A stretch of 64,000 nucleotides of DNA from Planctobacterium sp047947135 (GCA_047947135.1 CP170457.1:4278001-4342000), one strand, 5' to 3'; counted from the stretch's first letter, positions 7,286 through 16,950 are shown. Notes: generated by a model not told the origin, from the letters alone. Made by a program: numbers and translations.

Positions 7286-10183
7286 TCAATCTTCCCGATA
7301 TTCCTCAACACTCGGACAGGAACAAATCAGGTTTCGGTCGCCAAACACATCATCGATGCGGTTAACGGTTGGCCAGAATTTATTGCGCGCCACTTCGGCT
7401 ATCGGGTACGCGGCCAGTTCGCGGCTGTAGCTGCGGTTCCATTCGCTATCGCAAATATCTGCAAGCGTATGGGGGGCGTTGTGCAATGGATTGTCTTCTG
7501 CGCTCCACTCACCTGACTCGACTTTAGCGATTTCTTCACGAATGCTGATCATCGCGTCACAGAATCGGTCCAGTTCGTACTTCGCTTCAGATTCTGTTGG
7601 TTCAATCATCAATGTTCCGGCCACTGGGAAGCTCATGGTGGGCGCGTGGAAACCATAGTCATTAAGACGTTTGGCGATGTCCACTTCGGTCACACTGGAT
7701 GACTCTTTAATCGGACGAAGGTCGATAATACATTCGTGGGCAACACGGTCATTACGCCCTTTGTACAACACCGGGTAATGGCCAGATAAACGTTTTGCCA
7801 CATAGTTGGCGTTTAGCAACGCGACTTCTGTGGCTTTTTTCAAACCTTCGCTACCCATCATTTTGATGTACATATAGCTGATGGGCAGAATCGAAGCACT
7901 GCCCCAAGGTGCGGCCGATACAGCACCATTACCTTTGGTGTTGCTATCGACATTAATAACCGCATGGTCTGGTAAAAATGGTGCCAGATGTGATTTAACA
8001 CCGATAGGTCCCATGCCTGGGCCACCACCGCCATGGGGAATACAGAAAGTTTTGTGCAGATTCAGGTGCGACACATCAGAGCCAATCAATCCCGGAGAAG
8101 TGATCCCTACCTGAGCATTCATATTGGCGCCATCCATATACACCTGACCACCATGCTGATGCACGATGTCGCAAATCTCTTTGATGGTTTCTTCATACAC
8201 CCCGTGAGTCGACGGGTAAGTCACCATGATGCAGGACAGGTTGTCGCTGACTTCGGCGGCTTTGGCTTTCAGATCTGCCATATCAATGTTGCCCTGTTTA
8301 TCACAGTTCACCACCACCACTTTCAGACCTACCATGTTGGCAGAGGCAGGGTTAGTCCCATGCGCAGAGCTTGGGATAAGGCAGACATCGCGATGAGCGT
8401 CGCCACGACTTTCGTGATATTTATGAATAGCGATAAGTCCGGCGTATTCCCCTTGTGCACCAGAGTTGGGCTGCATGGAAAGATTGTCGTAACCGGTAAT
8501 GTCCAGCAACCACTCGGCCAACTCGTCGATCATCTGTTTGTAACCCTGCGCCTGTTCGGTAGGCGCGAATGGGTGAATGCGCCCAAACTCAGGCCAGGTA
8601 ACCGGGATCATCTCTGCGGTGGCATTCAGCTTCATGGTACAGGAGCCCAGCGAGATCATAGAATGGTTCAACGCCAGGTCTTTGTTTTCCAGTGACTTGA
8701 TATAGCGCAGCATTTCCGTTTCAGAATGGTACTGATTAAACACGTCGTGGGTCAGGATTTCATCCTGACGGACCAGCTCGGCAGGAATGGATTTACTGCC
8801 GTCAGCAACGATTTGTTGATCTAACTCTGCAACATTCAGTCTGTTGTCATGACCACAGAAAATATCAAACAGTGCTTCAATATGGTCTCTGGTGGTGGTT
8901 TCATCCAGACTGATGCCGACCATGCCCTCAAGGTCGTTACGCAGGTTAATACCATAGATGTTGGCTTTTTCCAGAATACTGTCTTTTTTGTCACCGACTT
9001 TTACCGTGATGGTATCGAACCAGGTATCATGCGCCAGTTTCTGGCCGCTTTGTTGCAGACCTTTCGCCAGCACGTCAGTGAAACGATGAATGCGCGACGC
9101 AATGGTTTTTAGTCCTTTCGGACCGTGATAAACCGCATAAAACGAAGCCATATTCGCCAGCAGTACCTGAGCCGTACAAATATTAGAGTTGGCCTTTTCA
9201 CGTCGGATATGTTGTTCGCGGGTTTGCAGTGCCATTCTCAAAGCGTTACGACCGCGAGTATCTTTGGAAACCCCGATAATACGACCCGGCAATGAACGTT
9301 TAAATTTGTCACGGGTCGCAAAAAACGCCGCATGTGGACCGCCGTAGCCCATTGGCACACCAAATCGCTGCGCCGAGCCCAAAGCAACGTCTGCACCCAG
9401 TTCACCCGGAGAGGTCATTAAGACCAGCGCCATAATATCAGCTGCCACCGCAACGATACCCTTGTTGGCCTGAACCGCAGCAATCAATGCCCGGATATCC
9501 TGAATCTCACCCGTTGTACCGGGATACTGTAACAACGCACCGAAACAATCTATTTGTGCGGCTTTTTCAGCATTATCGACAACTATGTCGAAGCCAAACA
9601 TATCAGCACGGGCTTTTACCACGTCAATCGTTTGCGGATGGACGTTATCAGCGACAAAATAAGTATTGGATTTTTTATTTTTGGAAACCCGCTTTGCCAA
9701 TGCCATTGCTTCCGCCGCAGCGGTAGCCTCATCCAACAAAGATGCGGATGCCAGTTCCAGGCCGGTCAGATCAATAGTGAGCTGCTGAAAATTTAACAGT
9801 GCCTCCAGACGCCCCTGGGCAATCTCTGGCTGATACGGCGTATAGGCAGTATACCAACCCGGATTTTCCATTACGTTTCGCAAGATAACGTTTGGCACTA
9901 GCGTATCGCTGTAACCCATACCGATATGGGAGCGGAATACCTGGTTTTTATCAGCAACAGCGCGCAGGTAAGCTAATGCTTCCGCTTCGGTCTGACTTTC
10001 ACCAATACTCAACGGTGCGGGTAATCGAATCGACCCGGGCACAGTTTGCTGTATCAGATCATCCAGTGATTCTGCACCAACTTCTGCCAACATGGCTTCC
10101 ATTTCTTCTGCATCAGGGCCAATATGACGATTCACGAAATCCTGTTTTTGTTCCAGGTCTGAAAGAGAGCGTTGTTCTGACAT
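7286..10183 (-). CDS. gcvP: Glycine dehydrogenase (decarboxylating), P-protein
   Basis: A 965-residue P-protein of the glycine cleavage system. It uses pyridoxal phosphate to decarboxylate glycine and transfers the aminomethyl group to lipoyl-GcvH. Visible motifs include the PLP-lysine region NLHKTFCIPHGGGGPGMGP in the C-terminal half and SLGSCTMKLNA at the junction of the two aminotransferase-like halves. Length is normal (E. coli 957). The ATG at 10183 is preferred; a TTG three codons upstream (10192) is possible but adds only three residues. It is the last gene of a gcvT-gcvH-gcvP cluster and is separated from gcvH by a strong hairpin. Confidence 0.97.
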   Translation of the reverse strand: MSEQRSLSDLEQKQDFVNRHIGPDAEEMEAMLAEVGAESLDDLIQQTVPGSIRLPAPLSIGESQTEAEALAYLRAVADKNQVFRSHIGMGYSDTLVPNVILRNVMENPGWYTAYTPYQPEIAQGRLEALLNFQQLTIDLTGLELASASLLDEATAAAEAMALAKRVSKNKKSNTYFVADNVHPQTIDVVKARADMFGFDIVVDNAEKAAQIDCFGALLQYPGTTGEIQDIRALIAAVQANKGIVAVAADIMALVLMTSPGELGADVALGSAQRFGVPMGYGGPHAAFFATRDKFKRSLPGRIIGVSKDTRGRNALRMALQTREQHIRREKANSNICTAQVLLANMASFYAVYHGPKGLKTIASRIHRFTDVLAKGLQQSGQKLAHDTWFDTITVKVGDKKDSILEKANIYGINLRNDLEGMVGISLDETTTRDHIEALFDIFCGHDNRLNVAELDQQIVADGSKSIPAELVRQDEILTHDVFNQYHSETEMLRYIKSLENKDLALNHSMISLGSCTMKLNATAEMIPVTWPEFGRIHPFAPTEQAQGYKQMIDELAEWLLDITGYDNLSMQPNSGAQGEYAGLIAIHKYHESRGDAHRDVCLIPSSAHGTNPASANMVGLKVVVVNCDKQGNIDMADLKAKAAEVSDNLSCIMVTYPSTHGVYEETIKEICDIVHQHGGQVYMDGANMNAQVGITSPGLIGSDVSHLNLHKTFCIPHGGGGPGMGPIGVKSHLAPFLPDHAVINVDSNTKGNGAVSAAPWGSASILPISYMYIKMMGSEGLKKATEVALLNANYVAKRLSGHYPVLYKGRNDRVAHECIIDLRPIKESSSVTEVDIAKRLNDYGFHAPTMSFPVAGTLMIEPTESEAKYELDRFCDAMISIREEIAKVESGEWSAEDNPLHNAPHTLADICDSEWNRSYSRELAAYPIAEVARNKFWPTVNRIDDVFGDRNLICSCPSVEEYRED

Positions 10184-10224
10184 GAGATCCAATTATTCGG
10201 TTAGGGTTACAAAAATAGAGAGAG

Positions 10225-10262
10225 CCAAATAAAAGTGGGGCCAGACATTCGCCTGACCCCAC
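10225..10262 (-). terminator. Terminator-like hairpin between gcvH and gcvP
   Basis: On the minus strand a stem of about ten pairs, GTGGGGTCAG/CTGGCCCCAC (one G-U pair), with a short loop is followed by TTTTATTT. It lies 14 bases after the gcvH stop and would terminate or attenuate gcvHT transcription before gcvP, or protect the gcvTH message. T-rich sequence on the other side makes it look like a bidirectional terminator. Confidence 0.65.
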
Positions 10263-10276
10263 GTTTTTTAACTACC

Positions 10277-10666
10277 TTACTCGTCGTCGATGCTTTGCTC
10301 GTAGCCTTCAGCATCCATCAAGTCATCAAACTCAGAAGTATCTTCTGCTTTGATTCGGAACAACCAGCCATCTCCATATGGGTCGGCGTTCACCATTTCA
10401 GGCGAATCTTCCAAATCTTCATTTACGGCGACAACTTCGCCCGTAATCGGAGTGTAGACATCAGAGGCTGCCTTTACCGATTCTGCAACGGCAACATCAT
10501 CCCCCGCACTGACGGCTGAGCCGACTTCCGGAAGTTCAACAAATACCATATCACCCAATAATTCCTGGGCATGTTGGGTTATACCAACGGTGTATGAGCC
10601 GTCACCTTCTGGGCGGACCCATTCATGAGAGTTGGTATATCGTAATTCGGCTGGAATGTTGCTCAT
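10277..10666 (-). CDS. gcvH: Glycine cleavage system H protein
   Basis: A 129-residue lipoyl carrier, the same length as E. coli GcvH. The lipoylated lysine lies in VAVAESVKAASDVYTP (residue about 65), followed by ITGEVVAVNEDL, the standard H-protein core. It shuttles the aminomethyl intermediate between GcvP, GcvT and lipoamide dehydrogenase. It lies 75 bases downstream of gcvT in the same direction. The ATG start is preceded by GAGGAACAA, a good ribosome-binding site. Confidence 0.97.
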   Translation of the reverse strand: MSNIPAELRYTNSHEWVRPEGDGSYTVGITQHAQELLGDMVFVELPEVGSAVSAGDDVAVAESVKAASDVYTPITGEVVAVNEDLEDSPEMVNADPYGDGWLFRIKAEDTSEFDDLMDAEGYEQSIDDE

Positions 10667-10741
10667 TGTTGTTCCTCTGTGTGTCCTGTTAAATCTGTTA
10701 AAAAAACGCGCAATAAAATTTGTGATTATCGGATGAAAAGC

Positions 10742-11821
10742 TTACAGCACCGACTTACCATTGCGCACGAAACTGGGCTTGACCACTTTTACTGTAACCC
10801 ACTTTTTGCGCATTTCCACTTCTGCGCTGTCACCGATAGTTTTTGGTACCCTGGCCATCGCAATACTGTGACCAAGCGTCGGTGAAAACGTACCTGAGGT
10901 GATAACCCCTTCACCACCTTCGACTTTCACCTTCAGACCGGGACGCAACACGCCTTTTTCAGTCATGACCAGTCCAACTAATTTATCGGTGCCTTCCGCC
11001 TTGATTTTAGTCGTTGCTGCGCGACCAACAAAATCTCTGTCTTCTGGCTCCCAGGTAACCGTCCAGCCCATATTTGCGGCTAACGGAGACACTTCTTCAT
11101 TCATGTCCTGACCGTACAGGTTCATGCCGGCTTCCAAACGCAACGTATCACGGGCCCCCAGGCCACAGGGCTTGACACCCGCTGCTAAAAGTTTGTCCCA
11201 TAAATCTGCAGCAGCTTCTTCTGAGACAATTATCTCATAGCCAGCTTCGCCTGTGTAACCTGTAGTGGCGATAAACAGGTCATCAGCCTGCACACCAAAA
11301 AAGGGTTTCATATCGGCTACTGCTGCAATTTGCGACTCGGTCAGTACGCCATGCACTTTTTCTTTCGCGTTAGGTCCCTGTACCGCTACCATGGCAAGCT
11401 CCGGACGCTCAGTGATGCTGACATCAAAGCCTTTTGCTACGGCGTTAAGGTGATTAAGATCTTTTTCTTTTGTGGCAGAATTGACCACCAGACGATAATC
11501 CTGATCATCAAAATAATAGGCGATCAAATCGTCAACCACACCACCCTGTTCATTAAGCATGCCGCTGTACAATGCCTTACCTTTAACTTTCAATTTTTCA
11601 ACGTCATTGGTAAGCAGGTAACGTAAATAGGCCTTAGCATCAGCGCCTTTGATATCAACAATGGTCATATGCGACACATCAAAAATACCGGCGTCCTGAC
11701 GAACGGCGTGATGTTCTTCTATTTGAGAACCATAGTTGAGAGGCATTTCCCAACCAAAAAAATCGACCATTTTGGCGTTAGATTCCAGATGACTGGCGTG
11801 AAGCGGCGTTTTATTTAACAT
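10742..11821 (-). CDS. gcvT: Aminomethyltransferase, T-protein
   Basis: A 359-residue T-protein (E. coli 364) that transfers the methylene group from aminomethyl-GcvH to tetrahydrofolate, releasing ammonia. Typical features are the N-terminal PLHASHLESNAKMVDFFGWE, the folate-domain VSHMTIVDIKG, GYTGEAGYE and the C-terminal VGRAA and TSGTFSPTLGHSIAM. It is the first gene of the cluster, behind a clear sigma-70 promoter. No glycine riboswitch is visible in its leader. Confidence 0.97.
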   Translation of the reverse strand: MLNKTPLHASHLESNAKMVDFFGWEMPLNYGSQIEEHHAVRQDAGIFDVSHMTIVDIKGADAKAYLRYLLTNDVEKLKVKGKALYSGMLNEQGGVVDDLIAYYFDDQDYRLVVNSATKEKDLNHLNAVAKGFDVSITERPELAMVAVQGPNAKEKVHGVLTESQIAAVADMKPFFGVQADDLFIATTGYTGEAGYEIIVSEEAAADLWDKLLAAGVKPCGLGARDTLRLEAGMNLYGQDMNEEVSPLAANMGWTVTWEPEDRDFVGRAATTKIKAEGTDKLVGLVMTEKGVLRPGLKVKVEGGEGVITSGTFSPTLGHSIAMARVPKTIGDSAEVEMRKKWVTVKVVKPSFVRNGKSVL

Positions 11822-11855
11822 GCATGACCCTAAAGGGTGGTTGTAGAATCATTGG

Positions 11856-11884
11856 ATTATAGGGAGCTATGTGGCATGCAACAA
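11856..11884 (-). promoter_or_regulatory. Sigma-70 promoter of gcvT
   Basis: On the minus strand TTGTTG (11884-11879), a 17-base spacer and a perfect TATAAT (11861-11856) precede gcvT, giving a start near 11849 and a leader of about 28 bases. A leader this short leaves no room for a glycine riboswitch. Confidence 0.65.
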
Positions 11885-12109
11885 ATAGGATTTGCAAATC
11901 AAGACATTTAAAATTCTTATGTAAAAACAAAAAGTCATCAGCTTTTCAAATTATTCCATATCTTTAGCCCTGATATTGTGAATTACATCCCGAAACAGGT
12001 ATGGCTGACTTCTACTTGAGTATGGTCATGCATGCCCAATAAATCTTCCACAATCGCGCCTCTGCCGTAAACTTAGCAATGATGATTGAAACAATCAGGA
12101 GGCGGCATC

Positions 12110-12211
12110 ATGAGTAACTTAAAGGCAATCAAACAAGCGTTGCTTGTTCTGTGTGTCTGGATTTTGCTGGCCTATGCCTTGCTGGCCAGCAGTGGTCTTG
12201 TCAGCAGTTAA
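12110..12211 (+). CDS. Small single-pass membrane protein (33 residues)
   Basis: A short frame with a strong ribosome-binding site (AGGAGG about six bases before the ATG) encodes a charged N-terminus (MSNLKAIKQ) followed by one hydrophobic helix, ALLVLCVWILLAYALLA, and a short Ser-rich tail. It sits alone between gcvT (divergent) and a LysR gene. No family is recognised. The ribosome-binding site and clean membrane-helix composition argue that it is translated; the function is unknown. Confidence 0.55.
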   Translation: MSNLKAIKQALLVLCVWILLAYALLASSGLVSS

Positions 12212-12334
12212 AAAGAGTCGTGCATTGTCGCTGAGACAATTCAGATTGAATAAATTTATCGCAGATTTGGGCTTTGACTTTATCATTAATAAATTTAATA
12301 TAAAGCCAACTTACATTTGATATTTTTATGATAA

Positions 12335-13204
12335 ATGAAGAACCTGTCCATCGACAACTTGCGCACCTTTGTCACCATTATTGACGTGGATGGTTTTGCT
12401 AAAGCCGGGGAACTTTTAGGTAAGTCTCAACCTGCGGTCAGTTTGCAAATAAAAAAGTTGGAATCACAGCTGGATTGTCAGCTTTTCAAAAAGCATGGGC
12501 AACGGCAGGCACCCACAGATGTGGGATTACAGCTGTATTCTCTGGCGAACAAACTTTTGCAGCAAAACGATCGCATCGTCGAGCATTTCACCAAAACGCC
12601 ATTGCAGGGCAAGTTACATTTAGGCATACCCAGTGAGTTTGCTACGACATTATTGCCCAATATCATAGGCGCCTTTAAACAGGCATACCCAAAAGTATCA
12701 TTAGAGATTTCCTCTGCCCTGAGTGCCCAGTTGATTAAAATGCATGCCCAGCAACCTTTTGATTTGCTGTTACATATCGCGTTGGACAGACAACCGTTTT
12801 CAGATAACCTGGCATTGACAGATGATTTGGTCTGGGTCGGCAATCATGAATATCCGCCTCAACAAAGCTCAACCCGGCTCAATAATATTCCGTTAGTGTT
12901 GGCACCAGAGGGCTGCCGATATCGCGAGTCGGCTCTGCAGACCTTAAACAAATCGGGCATAAAATGGCATATTAGCTATACCAATTCCGATCTCACTGGG
13001 ATCAGTACCGCTATTCAACAGGGATTTGGCATTACGGCACTGGCCCGAAGCAGTGTGCCGGATGAATTAGATGTGCTTGAAAACAGTGGCCTGCCCCAAT
13101 TGGGTAAAATTGCCATTAATCTGGTTTGTCATCAAAATACCGATGCCGCTCAGCGACTTGGTAATTTTATCTATGAGCGACTGGCCCTCAAAACAGGGCA
13201 TTAA
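12335..13204 (+). CDS. LysR-family transcriptional regulator
   Basis: A 289-residue LysR protein. The N-terminal winged HTH (about 1-65) contains FVTIIDVDGFAKAGELLGKS and QPAVSLQIKKLESQL; the rest is the periplasmic-binding-fold effector domain (LHLGIPSEFATTLLP, LPNIIGAFKQ). The ligand is not recognisable. It ends convergently with ubiI with a four-base overlap and has no gene partner in its own direction. The start follows AT-rich sequence without a strong ribosome-binding site. Its target may be elsewhere. Confidence 0.9.
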   Translation: MKNLSIDNLRTFVTIIDVDGFAKAGELLGKSQPAVSLQIKKLESQLDCQLFKKHGQRQAPTDVGLQLYSLANKLLQQNDRIVEHFTKTPLQGKLHLGIPSEFATTLLPNIIGAFKQAYPKVSLEISSALSAQLIKMHAQQPFDLLLHIALDRQPFSDNLALTDDLVWVGNHEYPPQQSSTRLNNIPLVLAPEGCRYRESALQTLNKSGIKWHISYTNSDLTGISTAIQQGFGITALARSSVPDELDVLENSGLPQLGKIAINLVCHQNTDAAQRLGNFIYERLALKTGH

Positions 13205-14415
13205 CTTCCGGTTTTCGCCAGTGCCGGTAAGTGGCCGCTGCTACCCAAAGCCTGCTCGATAATCTGCTGTTTTAGCAATGGCAGGTGATCGACCGCACTC
13301 ATACCTAGTCCACGCACCAGTTTTTTGACAGGGTTATTGCTGGCAAAGAGTCGTTTAAACCCTTCCATCGTCGCTATCATTTTACTGGCTTCCGCTTTGC
13401 GCCAGCGCTCGAATTGACGTAAAGAAGTGTGATTCGCGAAGCCGCTTTCGCTACTATCCTGTTGTTGCAGGGTTTCAGCCAGAGCCAATGCATCCATGAT
13501 TCCCAGATTAGCCCCCTGTCCCGCCAAAGGATGGATGGTATGAGCCGCATCACCGATCAGGGCGATACCATCTGCTGCCCATTGCCGGGCATATTGCATT
13601 TTTAATGGAAACGCGCGCCGTTCACCGGACAGACGCACGTTACCCAAACGGACATCAAAGGTTGCGGTAAGGGCTTTTTCGAAGTCACGGTCAGACAGGG
13701 CTAAGAGATGATCCGCCTGATCCACATCCTGAGACCAGACAATGGAGCACTGATGCTCTTGCCACAATGGCAAAAACGCCAGCGGGCCTGTGGCGGTGAA
13801 TACCTGTCTGGCAGTATGACCGTGCATCTCTTGTGTGTTGACTGTAGCGACGATGGCTTTTTGATCGTAAGACCAGAATGTCAAAGGAAAACCGCTGGTT
13901 TTACGCACAATGGAATTTGCGCCATCAGCCCCGACAATCAGTTTGGTAATAAAGGTTTGTCCATCGTCAAGTTGCAGCAAATGATTAGGATAGGCAATAT
14001 TCATCTGTTTTATGCCAGCACCATAGTGCAGTGAGACATTGTCTGACGACTGCAGATTGAGATGCAATGCCGCAATCAGATTATCATTTTCTATGATAGT
14101 GCCCAATGACTCGGTTCCGGTACTAAGGGCATCGAAGGCAATTTTGGCAAAGCTGTCCTGCTCCCAAACTCGCATATGCTGGTATGCGGCAATGCGTTCC
14201 TGCTGCATCTGTTGCCAGACTCCCAGCTTCTCAAAAGCCTGCTGACTGGCCAGACTAATGGCACTGACCCGCATAGCCGGTTCCGCAGCGGGTGCACTCA
14301 CTGGCGCATTGGCATCAATGACTGCGACTTTCATGCCGCTACCAGACATCGCATTGGCAAAGCTGAGACCGACTATGCTGGCACCGACAACGACAACATC
14401 TACTTGTTTAATCAA
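13201..14415 (-). CDS. ubiI: FAD-dependent ubiquinone hydroxylase, UbiI/VisC type
   Basis: A 404-residue flavoprotein monooxygenase of the UbiH/UbiF/VisC family (E. coli UbiI 400). The N-terminal dinucleotide fold is VVVVGASIVGLSFA; the second FAD motif is GDAAHTIHPLAGQGANLGIMDA (written here as two parts, GDAAHTIHPLAGQ and GANLGIMDA). UbiI hydroxylates the C5 position of the ubiquinone ring precursor. It is the last gene of ygfB-pepP-ubiH-ubiI and overlaps ubiH by eight bases. UbiI rather than UbiF is assigned from position next to ubiH and pepP; sequence alone separates these paralogs poorly. Confidence 0.88.
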   Translation of the reverse strand: MIKQVDVVVVGASIVGLSFANAMSGSGMKVAVIDANAPVSAPAAEPAMRVSAISLASQQAFEKLGVWQQMQQERIAAYQHMRVWEQDSFAKIAFDALSTGTESLGTIIENDNLIAALHLNLQSSDNVSLHYGAGIKQMNIAYPNHLLQLDDGQTFITKLIVGADGANSIVRKTSGFPLTFWSYDQKAIVATVNTQEMHGHTARQVFTATGPLAFLPLWQEHQCSIVWSQDVDQADHLLALSDRDFEKALTATFDVRLGNVRLSGERRAFPLKMQYARQWAADGIALIGDAAHTIHPLAGQGANLGIMDALALAETLQQQDSSESGFANHTSLRQFERWRKAEASKMIATMEGFKRLFASNNPVKKLVRGLGMSAVDHLPLLKQQIIEQALGSSGHLPALAKTGS

Positions 14416-15613
14416 CTGAATCTGCCTCTGAATTATTCATATTGCGCAACCCCATTGCCGTTCTGGCAAAATGCTTTCTGAGATCACCGGTTAGCGCCAT
14501 TTTAATCAGACCGGCGTTTCTGCTGAGGGCTAAAATAGGATTGTTATTTGAAAATAATCTGACCAGCGCATCCGTCATGGTAATGGTTTGATGACGGTCC
14601 TGCTGTCGCAGTTGCTGAAACCGACGCAGTGTTTGATAACTGCCGGGATCATCTGTATTGCCGAGCACCTGTGCCAAAGCCTGGATGTCCCGCAGACCTA
14701 GATTGAACCCCTGACCGGCGATGGGATGTAACGCCTGGGCACTATTTGCGACAACAACGGCGCGGTGTAATGTGCTGTCTTTTCGTTGCGTCAGCACCAG
14801 CGGATAGCAATAACGTTTACTGACATCGGTTATTCGCCCCAGACGAGAGCCAAACATTTGTTGTAGCTGCGCGATAAATGGCTTATCAGATAATGCGGAT
14901 AAATTCTGTACTTGTTCTTCGGAAACACACCAGACTAATGAAGCACAATTATCTGCCATAGGCAGCAGTGCCAAAGGGCCATGTTCTGTGAAGCGTTCAA
15001 ACGCCCAATGATCATGGCTATCTTGCAATTTTACATTCGCGACGATTGCCTGTTGATGATAGTGCTCCTGTTCCGCCGGACAATTCATCAGCGTCGCAGT
15101 GGAGCTATTTGCCCCTTCGGCTATCACCAGCAATTTTGTTTCAATCTGTTTGCCACTGGCCAGTGTAACTTCAACAAAATCACGCTGTTGTTTAACCGCA
15201 CTTATTGAGTCAGGTTGATAACGCAGGCAGGTAGGCGAAAGTTGCTTTTGCAGTATCTGGCCGAGATCCTGTAGCGCAATCACGCCCCCAAGCTGCGGTT
15301 TATTCAGTTCTTTGGCATGTAATGAGCACTGACCAACTCGCCCCTTATCACTAACGTGGATATGTTCAATGGCGGTGCAGTGCTTGAAAATGTCTTTACC
15401 CGTCGGAAAACCGGCATAAAACTCCAGAGACTGTGCAGATAACGCGATAACTCGGGCATCAAACCCCGGTGATGGCCTGGCAGACGCTGTATCATGAGCC
15501 TCTACCAAAGCAAGACTGATATCACTCTCCTGCAGAGCCAGCGCCAGAGAATATCCAGCAGCACCACCACCGGAAATAAGCACATCAACTTGTGTGGTTT
15601 GTGTGTTAGCCAC
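14408..15613 (-). CDS. ubiH: 2-octaprenyl-6-methoxyphenol hydroxylase
   Basis: A 401-residue FAD monooxygenase that hydroxylates the C1 position in ubiquinone synthesis (E. coli UbiH 392). The FAD-binding N-terminus is VDVLISGGGAAGYSLALAL, the conserved DARVIALSAQS follows, and the C-terminal FAD motif is LHPIAGQGFNLGLRDI. The start overlaps pepP by eight bases and the end overlaps ubiI by eight, indicating translational coupling. The order pepP-ubiH-ubiI matches that in many Gammaproteobacteria. Confidence 0.95.
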   Translation of the reverse strand: MANTQTTQVDVLISGGGAAGYSLALALQESDISLALVEAHDTASARPSPGFDARVIALSAQSLEFYAGFPTGKDIFKHCTAIEHIHVSDKGRVGQCSLHAKELNKPQLGGVIALQDLGQILQKQLSPTCLRYQPDSISAVKQQRDFVEVTLASGKQIETKLLVIAEGANSSTATLMNCPAEQEHYHQQAIVANVKLQDSHDHWAFERFTEHGPLALLPMADNCASLVWCVSEEQVQNLSALSDKPFIAQLQQMFGSRLGRITDVSKRYCYPLVLTQRKDSTLHRAVVVANSAQALHPIAGQGFNLGLRDIQALAQVLGNTDDPGSYQTLRRFQQLRQQDRHQTITMTDALVRLFSNNNPILALSRNAGLIKMALTGDLRKHFARTAMGLRNMNNSEADSVD

Positions 15614-16922
15614 CAGCCATCAGCGCCTCAATATCCTGAGGCAATTTCACCAACCCCGAGGTCAGGTTCTCATTGCCTAATTCCGTGACCAGTATATTGT
15701 CTTCTATCCTGATACCAATGCCTTTCCACTTGTCATCAACCTGCGCATCAGGAGAAATGTACAATCCCGGTTCGATGGTAAGCACCATACCGGGTAATAA
15801 GTCACGCTCGACATCGTCTACTTTATAGTCACCGACATCATGTACATCCAAACCCAACCAATGGCCCAGGCCGTGCATGTAATACTCTCGGTAAGCTTTG
15901 GTTTCGATATTTTCTTCTACGGTACCGGCCAAAATACCTAACTCCACCAGCCCCTCAGTCAGGACTTTGATGGCAGCATCAGCTGCCTCTATTAGTTTAC
16001 TGCCCGGTAAAATCAGATTGATAGCCGCTTCCTGAGCCGCTAACACTAATTCATAAAGTCGTTTCTGTTCAGGTGAGTAACGCCCGTTTGCCGGAAAAGT
16101 TCGGGTGATATCAGCCGCATACCCGTGATACTCGGCACCGGCGTCAATCAATACCAGCTCGCCGTCGTTGATCACATCGCTGTTTTCGGTGTAATGCAGA
16201 ATACAGGCATTGTCACCACTACCTACTATGGTGCCATAGGCGGGTGCGCGAGCGCCTGACATCACAAACTCATGATGCAGTTCTGCTTCCAGTTGATATT
16301 CGTGGCAACCGGGCCGACAAAAAACCATGGCCCGTTGATGGGCGGCGACAGAAATCTTTGCCGCTTCACGCATCAGTGCTATCTCATAGGGGTCTTTAAT
16401 AAGCCGCATTTCATCTAGAATATCACTTGGGTCGGACAAATGGCGCGGGGCAGTTTTACTTTGTTTGGGTGCATTGCGAAGTGCATCCAGAACAGCAAAA
16501 ACCAGTTGATCATGCTTGCTAGTGTCTCTGCGGTAATACAGATAATCCGCACCATCAATATACTTCTCAGTCAAAGACGAAAAATCATCAACAGAATGAG
16601 CATCGTCAACACCGAGAGTACTTACGGCAGCGTCAACACCGAGACGTCGGCCGTGCCAGATTTCCGCCTGTTTATCCGTTGGCAAACAAAACATCACCGA
16701 CTGTGGTCTGCCTGCAAGATTACTCAATAATAGCCAGGCATCTGGCTCGGTAAAACCGGTCAGATAATAAAAATAGCTGTCCTGACGGAATGGAAACTCT
16801 GTGTCATTGCTGCGGGTTTTCAAGTTAGCGGCCGGCACCAGAGCAACACTGTTGCTCGGAAGTTGCGCTAAAAAACGCTGCCGACGCTGTGCATATACAG
16901 TGCTATCGACGGTCATATCCAA
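15606..16922 (-). CDS. pepP: Xaa-Pro aminopeptidase P
   Basis: A 438-residue metallopeptidase that removes an N-terminal residue preceding proline (E. coli 441). The N-terminal domain has FPFRQDSYFYYLTGFTEPDA; the pita-bread catalytic domain has the five metal ligands in LIDAGAEYHGYAADITRTFP (two Asp), HGLGHWLGLDVHDVG (His), LTIEPGLYI (Glu) and GIRIEDNILVT (Glu). A TTG start at 16922 has AAGGGA about nine bases upstream; an ATG two codons later (16916) is the alternative. It is cotranscribed with ygfB upstream and ubiH downstream. Confidence 0.95.
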   Translation of the reverse strand: MDMTVDSTVYAQRRQRFLAQLPSNSVALVPAANLKTRSNDTEFPFRQDSYFYYLTGFTEPDAWLLLSNLAGRPQSVMFCLPTDKQAEIWHGRRLGVDAAVSTLGVDDAHSVDDFSSLTEKYIDGADYLYYRRDTSKHDQLVFAVLDALRNAPKQSKTAPRHLSDPSDILDEMRLIKDPYEIALMREAAKISVAAHQRAMVFCRPGCHEYQLEAELHHEFVMSGARAPAYGTIVGSGDNACILHYTENSDVINDGELVLIDAGAEYHGYAADITRTFPANGRYSPEQKRLYELVLAAQEAAINLILPGSKLIEAADAAIKVLTEGLVELGILAGTVEENIETKAYREYYMHGLGHWLGLDVHDVGDYKVDDVERDLLPGMVLTIEPGLYISPDAQVDDKWKGIGIRIEDNILVTELGNENLTSGLVKLPQDIEALMAGG

Positions 16923-16950
16923 TACTATTTATCCCTTGTAATTCAGTTAC

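Noticed and set aside
8033..8695. 220-codon open frame opposite gcvP
   Set aside because: It is antisense to strongly conserved gcvP sequence, has no ribosome-binding site and its translation resembles no family; it is a by-product of gcvP codon usage.
10235..10262. REP-type dispersed repeat
   Set aside because: No second copy of this hairpin was noticed in the window; it is better described as a terminator-like structure.
11822..12109. Glycine riboswitch upstream of gcvT
   Set aside because: The sigma-70 promoter lies only about 35-60 bases from the start codon, leaving a leader of about 28 bases, and no conserved glycine-aptamer core sequence is seen on the minus strand.
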